DNA from: Bacillus sp. Marseille-Q3570
GTDB taxonomy: Bacteria > Bacillota > Bacilli > Bacillales > Fictibacillaceae
Length of the DNA: 64,000 nucleotides
NCBI RefSeq assembly: GCF_946151055.1
Contig: NZ_CAMGYZ010000001.1
Span: 434,001-498,000, forward strand
Direction: 5' to 3'
Part shown: positions 7,959-16,543 of the stretch, one piece after another
Numbering within the stretch: the stretch's first letter is position 1
Layout of the letters: every line of letters starts with the position of its first letter
Notes under the pieces: model-generated
What the model saw: only the letters and a program-made list of their open reading frames with translations
Told to the model about the DNA's origin: nothing
The model's database searches: none
Position numbers and translations under genes: made by a program

Positions 7959-8531
7959 CTATGATTTAGTATCAATCAATTTATCAGGGAGCACTAGGAT
8001 TTCAACTGGTTGATCGAATGATTCTCTTGGAACTCTGTCAGTCAATTGGACAGTATGTAAAAGTGATAGGGTCACCCCTGTATAACGTTTGAGATACCGA
8101 TCATAATACCCACCGCCAAAACCAATTCGAAAGCCTTCTTGGTCATATAAAAGGCCAGGTACTACTAATAAATCGATTCTGCTAGGTTCAACCACTTCCG
8201 TTTTTGAAACGATCGGCTCTTTAAGTCCAAAGTATACCGTTTCAAGTTCATCAAACGACGTCAGCTTCCTGAAATCCATTGAGTGATCTGCAGCCTTACA
8301 TTTTGGGACGACAACTGTTTTCCCTTGTTGCCAAGCTTTTTCTATGATCGGATAGGTATCGATCTCATTTCCCCTTGAAACGGTCAACCCTACCGTTTTC
8401 GATCTTTCCCAAACATCAAGTTCGAATAATTGTTGCCTTAATTTTTCTTCATCACTGTGTTTTGAGGATTTTGAGAGTCCTGCTAACTTTTTCTGAGTCG
8501 ATTTCCTTCGTTCTTTCTTTTCTGTATTCAT
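7959..8531 (-). CDS. yqgN: 5-formyltetrahydrofolate cyclo-ligase
   Basis: This 190-residue cytosolic enzyme converts 5-formyl-THF to 5,10-methenyl-THF with ATP. The start is lysine/arginine rich (KKERRKSTQKKL, the phosphate-binding region), an NEIDTYPII segment lies near residue 55, and the family signature GFRIGFGGGYYDRYL is near residues 134-148. It directly follows rpmG, the same order as rpmGA-yqgN in B. subtilis. The ATG is preceded by AGGTGATTTGAG. Confidence 0.92.
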   Translation of the reverse strand: MNTEKKERRKSTQKKLAGLSKSSKHSDEEKLRQQLFELDVWERSKTVGLTVSRGNEIDTYPIIEKAWQQGKTVVVPKCKAADHSMDFRKLTSFDELETVYFGLKEPIVSKTEVVEPSRIDLLVVPGLLYDQEGFRIGFGGGYYDRYLKRYTGVTLSLLHTVQLTDRVPRESFDQPVEILVLPDKLIDTKS

Positions 8532-8580
8532 CTCAAATCACCTAATCCACCATTTGAATTTAAAAGAGCAAATATAGAAA

Positions 8581-8607
8581 AAACAGCAGGATGATGTCCT
8601 GCTGTTT
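8581..8607 (-). terminator. terminator of rpmG
   Basis: The 10-bp stem AAACAGCAGG/CCTGCTGTTT with a seven-base loop and a T run on the minus strand overlaps the first base of the rpmG stop codon. Confidence 0.85.
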
Positions 8608-8756
8608 TACTTCGTTTCACGATGTAGAGTGTGGCGCTTCAATCGTGGGCTGTATTTCTTAAGCTCCATACGATCTGGGTTTGTACGTTTGTTTTTAGAA
8701 GTGATGTAGTTACGGTCACCAGTTTCTGTGCAAGCCAATGTTACTTGTACGCGCAT
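8607..8756 (-). CDS. rpmG: 50S ribosomal protein L33
   Basis: A 49-residue frame on the minus strand starts [20 protein letters not shown], the unmistakable L33 start, and ends [10 protein letters not shown]. The ATG at 8756 has GGAGGGAAACGAAA upstream. It has only the first cysteine region of the zinc-binding type (no CxxC pairs), so it belongs to the zinc-independent L33 paralogues. It binds the E-site region of the 50S subunit. It precedes yqgN as in B. subtilis. Confidence 0.95.
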   Translation of the reverse strand: MRVQVTLACTETGDRNYITSKNKRTNPDRMELKKYSPRLKRHTLHRETK

Positions 8757-8953
8757 TTTCGTTTCCCTCCAAACCATCTTCAATGTTCACGCGTATGAAA
8801 CGATCATCGAAGAGATGACCGAGCGCTAAACATGTTTAATTTTAAACACTAAATGACACTTTAGTATCATATCAAAATTCTTCAAATCAATCAAGAGATA
8901 ATCGGAGTGGCAAATGCGGTAAAGTAATCAGCATGATCTCATTAATTTCCGGT

Positions 8954-10171
8954 TCAAATTTCCTTATGATAAACAGGGCTCTTGGTAGCAGAAAGTAAAA
9001 TCGTTTCTCGCTTGCTCATCCTATTATCTAATGAGACTTTACTGAATTCTCTCAAGGAAGTATCAATTGTTGAATGATCCACAACACGATTCTTCGGCCA
9101 AATTTTAACTTCAGGATTAATCGTTACCCTTTTACCAATTCGGACCTGGTTTCCTATTACACTATGCTCTAATACACTTGATCCTTCATCGATGAATGTT
9201 CCGTTTGCAATTGTTGATCCTTGCAATTCAGCATTTACACCCACGTATACACCCTCCCATATTATCGAATCCTCCAAAGAAGCTCGAGATGATATCGTAC
9301 TATGGGACCCGATCACGGTATAGGGATGAATTTTCGCATGTTGGCGGACAGTTGTTCCACCTCCGATATAAGCCGGAGTATTGATCGATGCTTGAGGCTC
9401 GATCCGTACATTCTCACCCACCCAGAGTCCAGAGATGATTTCCTTACCTGGAATCGGGAAATTGATCTTACCATCCAGAAAGTCTTCATGGCTTTTTCGG
9501 TATTGTGTTAGACTACCAATATCAGACCAATAACCCTCAGCAGAATAACCGAATAATGGAACTTCCTTGCTCATCAATAATGGAAATAGCTCTTTACTGA
9601 AGTCTGTTGGCACACTAGGGGCAAGGTAGTCGAAAATTTCAGGTTCCAGCACATAAATACCGGTATTGACAGTATCACTGAATACTTCATTCCAACGAGG
9701 CTTTTCAAAAAAACGGATGATCTGTTGATTTTCATCAGTAAGGATGACCCCGTATTCCAATGGATTTTCAACCTGCTTCATGAAAATCGTCACCAGAGCT
9801 TCTTTCTGGTTATGAAACTCGATTCCATCTTGCAGATTGAAATCTGTCAAAGCATCACCGCTTATGACGATGAATCGCTCATCTAAAAAGCTTTCAGCGT
9901 TTTTGATGCTCCCTGCTGTCCCTAAAGGGATGGTTTCCTCAAAATAGTGTAGATCTACACCAAAACGTCTGCCATCTCCAAAATACTGTTTGATATGTTC
10001 GGGCAGATATTGTACAGTCACTGCAATCTCAGTTATTCCATATTTCTTAAGAAGCTCAATGGTATATTCCATTACTGGTTTTTCAAGGATCGGAACCATC
10101 GGTTTTGGTAAATTGCATGTTAAAGGGCGTAACCGGGTACCTTTACCGCCTGCCATAATGACTGCCTTCAA
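8954..10171 (-). CDS. NDP-sugar pyrophosphorylase (nucleotidyltransferase plus left-handed beta-helix)
   Basis: The protein (405 residues) has an N-terminal nucleotidyltransferase domain (1-235) with the GTP/TTP loop MAGGKGTRLRPLT, the KPMVPI motif, an SGDALTD metal site and an FFEKP motif. From residue 250 to about 365 hexapeptide repeats form a left-handed helix, and a 40-residue tail follows. This layout fits mannose-1-phosphate guanylyltransferase or glucose-1-phosphate thymidylyl/uridylyltransferase-like enzymes; there is no fused phosphomannomutase domain. The start codon is TTG 10171 with GGAGTG nine bases upstream. It is one base beyond the stop of the GH57-GT4 gene, so it is translated from the same mRNA and probably supplies the activated sugar to that glycosyltransferase. 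Confidence 0.85.
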   Translation of the reverse strand: MKAVIMAGGKGTRLRPLTCNLPKPMVPILEKPVMEYTIELLKKYGITEIAVTVQYLPEHIKQYFGDGRRFGVDLHYFEETIPLGTAGSIKNAESFLDERFIVISGDALTDFNLQDGIEFHNQKEALVTIFMKQVENPLEYGVILTDENQQIIRFFEKPRWNEVFSDTVNTGIYVLEPEIFDYLAPSVPTDFSKELFPLLMSKEVPLFGYSAEGYWSDIGSLTQYRKSHEDFLDGKINFPIPGKEIISGLWVGENVRIEPQASINTPAYIGGGTTVRQHAKIHPYTVIGSHSTISSRASLEDSIIWEGVYVGVNAELQGSTIANGTFIDEGSSVLEHSVIGNQVRIGKRVTINPEVKIWPKNRVVDHSTIDTSLREFSKVSLDNRMSKRETILLSATKSPVYHKEI

Positions 10172-10172
10172 T

Positions 10173-12956
10173 TCACTTCACTCCTGCCATCATCAGTTTC
10201 TTATTGGTATTACTCAAAACATCAACAGTATTTTTTGTGATTTCCTCCCAGCTATATTTCGTTACGATATCTTTTTGAGCTTTAAGGACAATTCGATGTG
10301 CAAGATCCGTCTCGTTGTATAGACGGATGATTTGATCATAGATGCTCTGCGGATTTCCAGGATAAACCTTCAAGCCGTTTTCCCCATGTTGAATGATGTC
10401 ACTCAATCCTCCGGTGTCACTGACTATAACGGGAGTCCCTGCTGCCATACCTTCAAGTGCTACAATTCCAAAAGGCTCATAGAGACTCGGAAAAATGAGG
10501 GCATCCGCTTCCTGTAAATATTGATTTCGCTGTTCATCGGAGACGAAGCCGACTAGATGGACTTGATCAGATAACCCTTCATGGACGACTCTCCGTTGGT
10601 ATTCTTCAAGCATCGGTCCCTTTCCAGCGATGATAAATTTGATTTGGGGATATTCATTTTTCAATAAAGCTGCTGCTTCAATAATCGTCTGATAGCCTTT
10701 TTCCGGCACCATCCTTCCAAGCGAAAAAACGTAAAAGCATGATTCCCCTCCAAATCTATCTTTCCAATTTTCTAACTGGGATTTCGTTTCGATCAAACTA
10801 TTTTCCACACCGTTCGGAATGATTGTAAGCTTATGATCAGGGACTTTAAACACAGCTCGCAATTCATGTTTCATATATGCACTGCAAACAATAATATGCT
10901 CCGACTCGTACATTAATTCCCATTCTTTATGATGAATTTCAGCTTGTTGATCATTATGGATGCCTTTATTCCTGCCATGTTCCGTTGCATGGATTGTCGT
11001 GTATAACGGAATACCCAGTTGTTGTTTCAATCCTTTCGCGGCTACACTGACAATCCAATCATGAGCATGGACGCAATCAAATGGAATTTTTTCAGCTAAT
11101 TGCACCCCTAATTTAGCTATTGCCAGATTTAGACTTCCTGCCCAATGATAAAAGTCATCATGTTGAGGCTGTGCGCCATTCACACGATAGACATGCACGC
11201 CTTGATTGATTTCATATTCCGGGTATCCTTCAACCCCACAGGTGATTACACAAACCTGATGTCCTTGTTTAACAAGTGTCCTCGATAGATCAAAGACATG
11301 CCGCGCCAAGCCTCCGACCACCATCGGCGGGTATTCCCATGACAACATCAGAATGTTAAGGTCATGATCCTCCTTTTTTGAAGATGATTTCGTCAAGATG
11401 TACTCATCATGTGGAGAGGTCAATTGTTGCGCCTGCTGCCACTGATAAAAGGGGTATCGCTCTTCCATTTCTTGTAGAAAACTTTCGGATAATCGCTTTT
11501 CTCTCATTCTTTCAACGATTTCATGGAAAGCCGAAACATGTTCTTTCATTCTAGAGACAGCATATTCAGAGGCACTTTGCTGATCCATAATAAAAGCCCA
11601 ATCACTAGCCGTTGCGAGAAGCCATTCGCGATTCAATTGATTCAAAGCCCGTCGTATTAGAGAGTCCGGTTCTTTATGAATCGTCATTTGTTTGATCAGT
11701 TCATGTTCCATCGCATGAAGATGTCTATAGATCCACGCATTGGATTCATTAAGCCATACCTCACCAAACCCGTTCCGTCCCCATGTTGAAAAACATGCAT
11801 GATGTGTAGTCAATTCTTTATAATGGCGTAGGATGAATTCTTTCGGCGTAATCCAATGAATAGTTGTATTCTCTTCTTTCATCACCATTTCAAGCCATTC
11901 CGGACCTTCAAACCACCAATGACCGAATAACTCCGCATCAAACGCTGCTAGCGCAATTGTAGCCTTATGCCCTTTGTATCGATTTATATTTTCAGAAACA
12001 TCCTGGATGAAATCTTCAGAATGAAGTTTCGCCTTAGCCATAGCATTTTTTCGGTCATAATAATCCTTACAGTCTGTTTCTCCTGTAATACGATGGTATT
12101 TCAGTCCAGTGTCAATCCGTATCCGATCGGGATGGATATAGGGGGCAATATACTCAAGATCACGATCATAAGCGACATCCCGATAAAATTCGCGATAATC
12201 ATGATCACCAGGGTATCCAAGTTTTGCATCCCATACTTTTTTAGAAATACTGCTGCTCCGTGGGAATAAGACGATTCCATGTGGCGAAAAGACTGGAACA
12301 TCGATGCCTTGCACTTCAGGATCGAGCTTTCTGATCGTTTCCTCCTCCACGAATGTATAACGTACCCCTTCTTCATACAGCACCTTATCAATTCCTGGGG
12401 AAAATGCACATTCCGGCAGCCAGAAGCCATCTGGTTTAAAACCAAAATGACGCTCAAAGCAATCCAATCCACTTCGGATTTGAGAACGTAGGCCTTGTTC
12501 AGTTTGAATATAAGGAAGAATCGCGTGTGTGGCAGATGTGGTGATGCATTCTACTTTATTTTCTTTCATGAAATATCCGAAGGCGGAAATAAGGTCACTA
12601 TTCCATTCAAGGAATGTCTCTTTGATATTTTTGAACCGTGAGATATAAAATTCTACGATTCTGATTTCTTCAAATGTTGTAGCACGTTCTCTTTCTTTTA
12701 TCAAAAGCTCTTGAGTGGTGCGTAAATGTGTTAAATACCGATCCTGGAAGGTGCTGTTTGCCAGCATCTCTAGCAAGGGGGGTGAAAAGGAAATCGTATA
12801 TTCCGATCCAGGGGAACATGATTCCAATCCCCAAATAAGAGGGATATAACTTTCGGATACGGCTTCATAAAGCCATCTTTCCTCAATACGGTGCGGTTCT
12901 CTATGTAATACGAATGGTAAATGTGCATGTAATACCAATGAAAAATAACTGTTCAA
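10173..12956 (-). CDS. GH57 branching enzyme-type domain fused to a GT4 glycosyltransferase
   Basis: Two enzymes are fused. By numbering from the GTG at 12971, residues 9-530 form a GH57 alpha-glucan branching type domain: SLVLHAHLPFV at the start, nucleophile E187 in GFWLPECAF, and acid D345 in AAFDAELFGHWW. From about residue 538 (ILMLSWEYPPMVVGGLARH) a GT4/GT5-like synthase domain runs to the end, with SLGRMVPEKG and EPFGIVALEGMAAG (the E-x7-E motif). I prefer the TTG start at 12956 because GAGGGG is seven bases upstream, while the GTG at 12971 has no ribosome binding site. The fusion suggests one protein that both elongates and branches an alpha-glucan or related polymer. The three-gene cluster and the missing GlgA/GlgB/GlgC context argue for a non-classical glycogen-like or envelope polysaccharide; the product is unknown. 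Confidence 0.88.
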   Translation of the reverse strand: MNSYFSLVLHAHLPFVLHREPHRIEERWLYEAVSESYIPLIWGLESCSPGSEYTISFSPPLLEMLANSTFQDRYLTHLRTTQELLIKERERATTFEEIRIVEFYISRFKNIKETFLEWNSDLISAFGYFMKENKVECITTSATHAILPYIQTEQGLRSQIRSGLDCFERHFGFKPDGFWLPECAFSPGIDKVLYEEGVRYTFVEEETIRKLDPEVQGIDVPVFSPHGIVLFPRSSSISKKVWDAKLGYPGDHDYREFYRDVAYDRDLEYIAPYIHPDRIRIDTGLKYHRITGETDCKDYYDRKNAMAKAKLHSEDFIQDVSENINRYKGHKATIALAAFDAELFGHWWFEGPEWLEMVMKEENTTIHWITPKEFILRHYKELTTHHACFSTWGRNGFGEVWLNESNAWIYRHLHAMEHELIKQMTIHKEPDSLIRRALNQLNREWLLATASDWAFIMDQQSASEYAVSRMKEHVSAFHEIVERMREKRLSESFLQEMEERYPFYQWQQAQQLTSPHDEYILTKSSSKKEDHDLNILMLSWEYPPMVVGGLARHVFDLSRTLVKQGHQVCVITCGVEGYPEYEINQGVHVYRVNGAQPQHDDFYHWAGSLNLAIAKLGVQLAEKIPFDCVHAHDWIVSVAAKGLKQQLGIPLYTTIHATEHGRNKGIHNDQQAEIHHKEWELMYESEHIIVCSAYMKHELRAVFKVPDHKLTIIPNGVENSLIETKSQLENWKDRFGGESCFYVFSLGRMVPEKGYQTIIEAAALLKNEYPQIKFIIAGKGPMLEEYQRRVVHEGLSDQVHLVGFVSDEQRNQYLQEADALIFPSLYEPFGIVALEGMAAGTPVIVSDTGGLSDIIQHGENGLKVYPGNPQSIYDQIIRLYNETDLAHRIVLKAQKDIVTKYSWEEITKNTVDVLSNTNKKLMMAGVK

Positions 12957-12967
12957 GTCTATTCCCC

Positions 12968-13615
12968 TCACTTTAATAAACTGTAAATCGAATAAGTTGA
13001 AAATTGTTCAAACCACTCAGGTGATCGACAATCTCCTGTTTTCCACTTTTCAACAGCATCTTGTCTTTTAGAATCACTTTCAGTTCTAGGTGTTTCTATT
13101 GGTGCCGATCGCAATACCGTAAAGAAATCACTAGAATGTGGTTGGATGCCGAAATCGACGATGAACGTACGATTCGCTTCCAAATCATTGAGAAACCAGT
13201 TGTCTGTCATTTCAGGCAGAATGATATCCATGTTCGAGTGACTGTTATGGCCATTGAAAATCAAATCAGTTACATCGTACACTCTCAATTTTTTATCCAA
13301 CTCTGACCATGGTTTTCTAAAATGGTGGGAGACCATATGTCGAGTAGAGGACTGAAGATCCCAATAAATGTAGAGGGCTTCTGGCCCCTGAGGCAGAAGG
13401 ACAATACGATCCAATTCATATGAAAAGGGGATATCCGAGATTGGACGAACTTGATTAGCCTCAAATTCCTTTTCTTTTTTTAGTACAGAAGTGTGTTGTT
13501 GTGATTGTAATTTTCGCAAACGGTATTGGACCTTCCCAACGGTACTGTCCATTTCTTGTGCGATTTGTTTGATGGTATATCCTTTTTTCTTCAAGGCTAA
13601 TATTTTTTCCACCAT
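12968..13615 (-). CDS. DUF4912 domain protein with N-terminal helix-turn-helix
   Basis: The 215-residue protein begins with a helix-turn-helix (KKGYTIKQIAQEMDSTVGKVQYRLRKL, residues 10-36) and then a DUF4912 domain (about 65-190) with the typical LPQGPEALYIYWDL and FLNDLEANRTFIVDFGI segments. DUF4912 is of unknown function and recurs beside polysaccharide genes. The ATG follows TAGGAGG. Its stop lies 11 bp before the TTG of the GH57-GT4 gene, so it is the first gene of a three-gene operon. The HTH could indicate DNA binding or be a remnant of a regulator; the sequence does not show a ligand. Confidence 0.8.
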   Translation of the reverse strand: MVEKILALKKKGYTIKQIAQEMDSTVGKVQYRLRKLQSQQHTSVLKKEKEFEANQVRPISDIPFSYELDRIVLLPQGPEALYIYWDLQSSTRHMVSHHFRKPWSELDKKLRVYDVTDLIFNGHNSHSNMDIILPEMTDNWFLNDLEANRTFIVDFGIQPHSSDFFTVLRSAPIETPRTESDSKRQDAVEKWKTGDCRSPEWFEQFSTYSIYSLLK

Positions 13616-13653
13616 GTTTGCCTCCTACCACAGCTTTTTTAATAGTTTTCAAC

Positions 13654-13682
13654 ATCGTATCACCGCTTGAAATCCGCATCAA
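13654..13682 (-). promoter_or_regulatory. predicted sigma-A promoter of the DUF4912/GH57-GT4 operon
   Basis: TTGATG (13677-13682) and TACGAT (13654-13659) on the minus strand with a 17-bp spacer, 38 bp before the DUF4912 start. The remaining gap (13683-13941, divergent with the small membrane gene) is AT-rich and shows no structured RNA or repeat. A weak plus-strand promoter could lie near 13840-13870. Confidence 0.55.
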
Positions 13683-13941
13683 TAAGCGTAAAATGTAGAA
13701 TTTTGCGGTTCCTAATCGTATCAATTTCTAAGGGGGATTATTTTATTTTTGTAAACGCATGCATAACATAGTCCGCCATTTTCTTCTCTTTTTAGCCCTC
13801 GAACTAATCCCAAACTTGAAATATTCGGTTGAATTTGTCGAATTTTAATAGGAATTTAGGATTAGATTTTATAAAAGTGCTACCCCCTCGACAAAGTCTG
13901 TGATATAAAAGTAAGTGAGATCATTTTTTAGGGGGAGCAGT

Positions 13942-14145
13942 ATGGAATTTACAATATTGGCACTATTGGTTACCGGCATCGTTTTAATCATTCTATCGTT
14001 CTTCAAGCAGAACAGGACTCAACAAATTGAAACTCAGCTTGAGAATGTTTCGATCCAACTAATGAAAGAACTGTACCAAATCAATAAGAAAGTCAAGGTA
14101 CTAGAAGAAGAAATGTTGATTACAGACAAAAGAGAGATCAAATAA
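13942..14145 (+). CDS. small single-span membrane protein with coiled coil
   Basis: The start is ATG 13942, preceded by AGGGGGAGCAGT; an upstream in-frame ATG at 13915 lacks a ribosome binding site. The 67 residues contain one hydrophobic span (FTILALLVTGIVLIILSFF, residues 3-21), then a heptad-like helical region (IETQLENVSIQLMKELYQINKK). No named family recognised. It is 13 bp from the next gene and likely cotranscribed with it, so the two may work together at the membrane. Confidence 0.65.
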   Translation: MEFTILALLVTGIVLIILSFFKQNRTQQIETQLENVSIQLMKELYQINKKVKVLEEEMLITDKREIK

Positions 14146-14158
14146 AGGAGTCATCAGC

Positions 14159-14644
14159 ATGTTTAATAGTGGTTTAAGAGGTTTTGGTGCTGGACTCATA
14201 GCTGCATCCGGCATCCTGGCAGTTGTACATTTCCTTGGATCAGATAATATCGACTCTGAAGCGAAGGCAGAAAACAGTGAAGAAATTACATATGAAGAAG
14301 TGAACGAATATCTTGAAAATGAAGGTCTTGTAGCAGTCGATCAAGCCAAGTTGGATCAACTGGAAGGTAAACAGAATACGGATGATAAAAGTGCGACAGA
14401 AGAACCAAAAGAGGAAAAACCTGAAGAAGAACCTGTTATAAAAACAACAGTAGTGATTTCAAAAGGAACTTCAACTGGTCAAGTAACAGATTATTTAGAA
14501 AGTCAAAAAATCATAAAGAACAGCGATGAGCTATTAAAATATCTCCGTGCCAACAACATGGAAAATAAAGTGAGGTTCGGAAATTACGAAGTGAACAGCA
14601 AAATGACCATTGCTGAAATCGCAAAGGTCATCACTTCTCCATAA
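14159..14644 (+). CDS. membrane-anchored protein with MltG/YceG-like N-domain, no catalytic domain
   Basis: The 161-residue product has a hydrophobic start (FGAGLIAASGILAVVHFL), an acidic spacer (residues 36-98), and a C-terminal domain (VVISKGTSTGQVTDYLESQ onward, about 99-160) that resembles the LysM-like N-terminal domain of MltG/YceG endolytic transglycosylases. The catalytic domain of MltG (about 200 residues with the active glutamate) is absent, so it is not an enzyme but may bind peptidoglycan or a divisome partner. The ATG has AAAGGAG at 8 bp. A terminator follows. Confidence 0.65.
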   Translation: MFNSGLRGFGAGLIAASGILAVVHFLGSDNIDSEAKAENSEEITYEEVNEYLENEGLVAVDQAKLDQLEGKQNTDDKSATEEPKEEKPEEEPVIKTTVVISKGTSTGQVTDYLESQKIIKNSDELLKYLRANNMENKVRFGNYEVNSKMTIAEIAKVITSP

Positions 14645-14653
14645 CAAGAAGAT

Positions 14654-14691
14654 AAACAGGTGATTTCATACAGGGAATCACCTGTTTTTTT
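14654..14691 (+). terminator. terminator of the MltG-like gene
   Basis: A 12-bp stem AAACAGGTGATT/AATCACCTGTTT with a ten-base loop and TTTTTTT. Confidence 0.88.
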
Positions 14692-14802
14692 GATTGGCTT
14701 GATTAAAGAATGATGGTGATCTATGAACGACCGAGCTTCATTGTATGTATTTATTAGTGGACATGAGAGACCTTATTCATCCCAAATCCCCGTTTTTAAA
14801 AA

Positions 14803-14938
14803 TTTAGAGGACACCAGCGACATTAATGGCCCAAAAACATTGAAACAAGGTCCATTTTTACGCGAATAGCGGAACAGTTGTCCTCTATTTTTTGAGATCT
14901 ACCCATTTTGTCACAGATAACGGAACAGTTGTCCTCTA
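14803..14938. repeat. short direct repeats of the GGAACAGTTGTCCTCTA type
   Basis: ATAGCGGAACAGTTGTCCTC at 14866 and ATAACGGAACAGTTGTCCTC at 14917 are near-identical 22-bp units set 51 bp apart, each preceded by a CCATTTT segment. An inverted half-site AGAGGACA is at about 14805. The 372-bp gap (14645-15016) between the two convergent genes contains nothing else but the two terminators. Confidence 0.7.
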
Positions 14939-14961
14939 ATTTCAGGAGGTACTTTACAAAA

Positions 14962-15004
14962 AAAGAGGCCGCAACCAAAGCTCAACTTTGGAGACAGCCT
15001 CTTT
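14962..15004 (-). terminator. terminator of the pst-phoU operon
   Basis: Outer stem AAAGAGGC/GCCTCTTT and inner stem CAAAG/CTTTG. On the minus strand it ends in TTTTTTT. It lies just after the phoU stop. Confidence 0.85.
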
Positions 15005-15016
15005 ATATAAGAAATT

Positions 15017-15676
15017 CTATTCATTCAAATCGTAATGTTTTCCTTTTACAAGGTATACGATACTTTCAGCAATATTTGTTGCATGGTCTGCAGTACGCTC
15101 GATATAACGGCAGACGAAGCTCAGCTGGATGATCTGGTTCGTTGAATCTGGATATTGCTTCATCATACCAAGAATCTCCTGGATCAACTCTCCATACTTC
15201 TCATCTACATAATCATCTTTATCTGCCATTTTCTTCGCAAGAACGATATCTTCGTCCTCATAAGCTTGAATTGCTTCAGTCAGCATAGTCTTCGCTGTTT
15301 CGGCCAATGCTGGAATGTCCTCCAAAGGTTTGATCAATTCTTCTTTTCCAATACGGATGACTGATTTTGCAATGTTTACAGCAAAATCTGCAATCCGCTC
15401 AATATCGGAAGAAATTTTAATTGATACGATGATGCGGCGCAAATCACTTGCGACAGGAGCTTGCTTCGCAATCAGAAGAATCGCCTTATCATTGATTTCT
15501 TCTTCTAAATCATTGATGCGATAGTCATTATCAATAATACGCAACGCCTTGTCGACATCTTGATTTTTCAAAGCATCGATCGCTTCCTCAAGAGCGTTCT
15601 CTGCAAGTTGCCCTAATTCGACCAACATTTCTCTTAATTCGTCCAATTGAGTTTGGAAACTTTCCCTCACAACCAT
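15017..15676 (-). CDS. phoU: phosphate-specific transport system accessory protein PhoU
   Basis: This 219-residue protein consists of two three-helix bundles (1-110 and 115-215), each with a metal-cluster motif of the type ERIADFAVNIAKS and ERTADHATNIAES. PhoU restrains Pst transport and phosphate signalling and interacts with PstB and PhoR-type kinases. It is the last gene of the pst operon, 13 bp after pstB. B. subtilis lacks a phoU in its pst operon, so this arrangement is closer to the Gram-negative type and to many other Bacillaceae. Confidence 0.95.
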   Translation of the reverse strand: MVVRESFQTQLDELREMLVELGQLAENALEEAIDALKNQDVDKALRIIDNDYRINDLEEEINDKAILLIAKQAPVASDLRRIIVSIKISSDIERIADFAVNIAKSVIRIGKEELIKPLEDIPALAETAKTMLTEAIQAYEDEDIVLAKKMADKDDYVDEKYGELIQEILGMMKQYPDSTNQIIQLSFVCRYIERTADHATNIAESIVYLVKGKHYDLNE

Positions 15677-15689
15677 TCACTACACTCCC

Positions 15690-16526
15690 CTATCCGAAAC
15701 GACCAGTGATATAGTCTTCGGTTCTTTTATCTTCTGGATTTGAAAATAATGCATCTGTATCTGAGAATTCAACAACTTCACCGTTCAAGAAAAAGGCGGT
15801 CTTATCTGAAATCCTCGCTGCTTGCTGCATATTGTGTGTAACGATGACGATACTGTAATCCTTCTTCAACTCTTGTACCAATTCCTCTACTTTCAAAGTT
15901 GAAATCGGATCGAGTGCAGATGTAGGTTCGTCCATCAAGATGACATCCGGTTCAATCGCTAGACAACGTGCAATACAGATACGCTGCTGTTGCCCACCAG
16001 AAAGACCATACGCATTTTCATTCAGACGGTCCTTGACTTCATCCCAGATTGCAGCACCACGTAAACTTTTCTCGACAATCTGATCAAGAACTTTCTTGTT
16101 ACGGATTCCATGGATACGAGGTCCATAAGCGATATTGTCATAAATGGATTTCGGAAATGGGTTCGGCTTTTGGAAAACCATCCCGACCTGGGTCCGCAAT
16201 TCTTCTACCCGGTATTTTGGTTCAAAAATATTCTTTTCACGATACTTGATCGCTCCGGATATTTTGACGATAGGAACCATTTCAACCATTCGATTCAATG
16301 TTTTGATGAATGTAGACTTACCACAGCCAGAAGGTCCTATGATTGCAGTCACTTCATTTTCAGGTATTGAAAGATTGATTTCTTTTAATGCATGATCATC
16401 ACCATACCAGAGATTCAGATCTTTCGTTTCAAAAACTGTCTTTTTATTCATCATTGAAGAATCAGTTAAATTATCCTTTTGGGATTTACGGGCATTTTTT
16501 TTCTGTTCAACAGTAATACTAGCCAT
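15690..16526 (-). CDS. pstB: phosphate ABC transporter ATP-binding protein
   Basis: PstB (278 residues) drives phosphate import. It has a Walker [10 protein letters not shown]-loop [10 protein letters not shown] (the PstB-type form), the signature LSGGQQQR, Walker [13 protein letters not shown] and switch H in [10 protein letters not shown]. The 30-residue N-terminal extension rich in Lys is longer than usual. The ATG at 16526 has GGAGGT upstream. There is only one PstB here, while B. subtilis has two. Confidence 0.96.
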   Translation of the reverse strand: MASITVEQKKNARKSQKDNLTDSSMMNKKTVFETKDLNLWYGDDHALKEINLSIPENEVTAIIGPSGCGKSTFIKTLNRMVEMVPIVKISGAIKYREKNIFEPKYRVEELRTQVGMVFQKPNPFPKSIYDNIAYGPRIHGIRNKKVLDQIVEKSLRGAAIWDEVKDRLNENAYGLSGGQQQRICIARCLAIEPDVILMDEPTSALDPISTLKVEELVQELKKDYSIVIVTHNMQQAARISDKTAFFLNGEVVEFSDTDALFSNPEDKRTEDYITGRFG

Positions 16527-16543
16527 AGTTCAATACCTCCAAA

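Noticed and set aside
13461-13724. 87-codon ORF overlapping the start of the DUF4912 gene
   Set aside because: It uses another frame of that gene and lacks a ribosome binding site.
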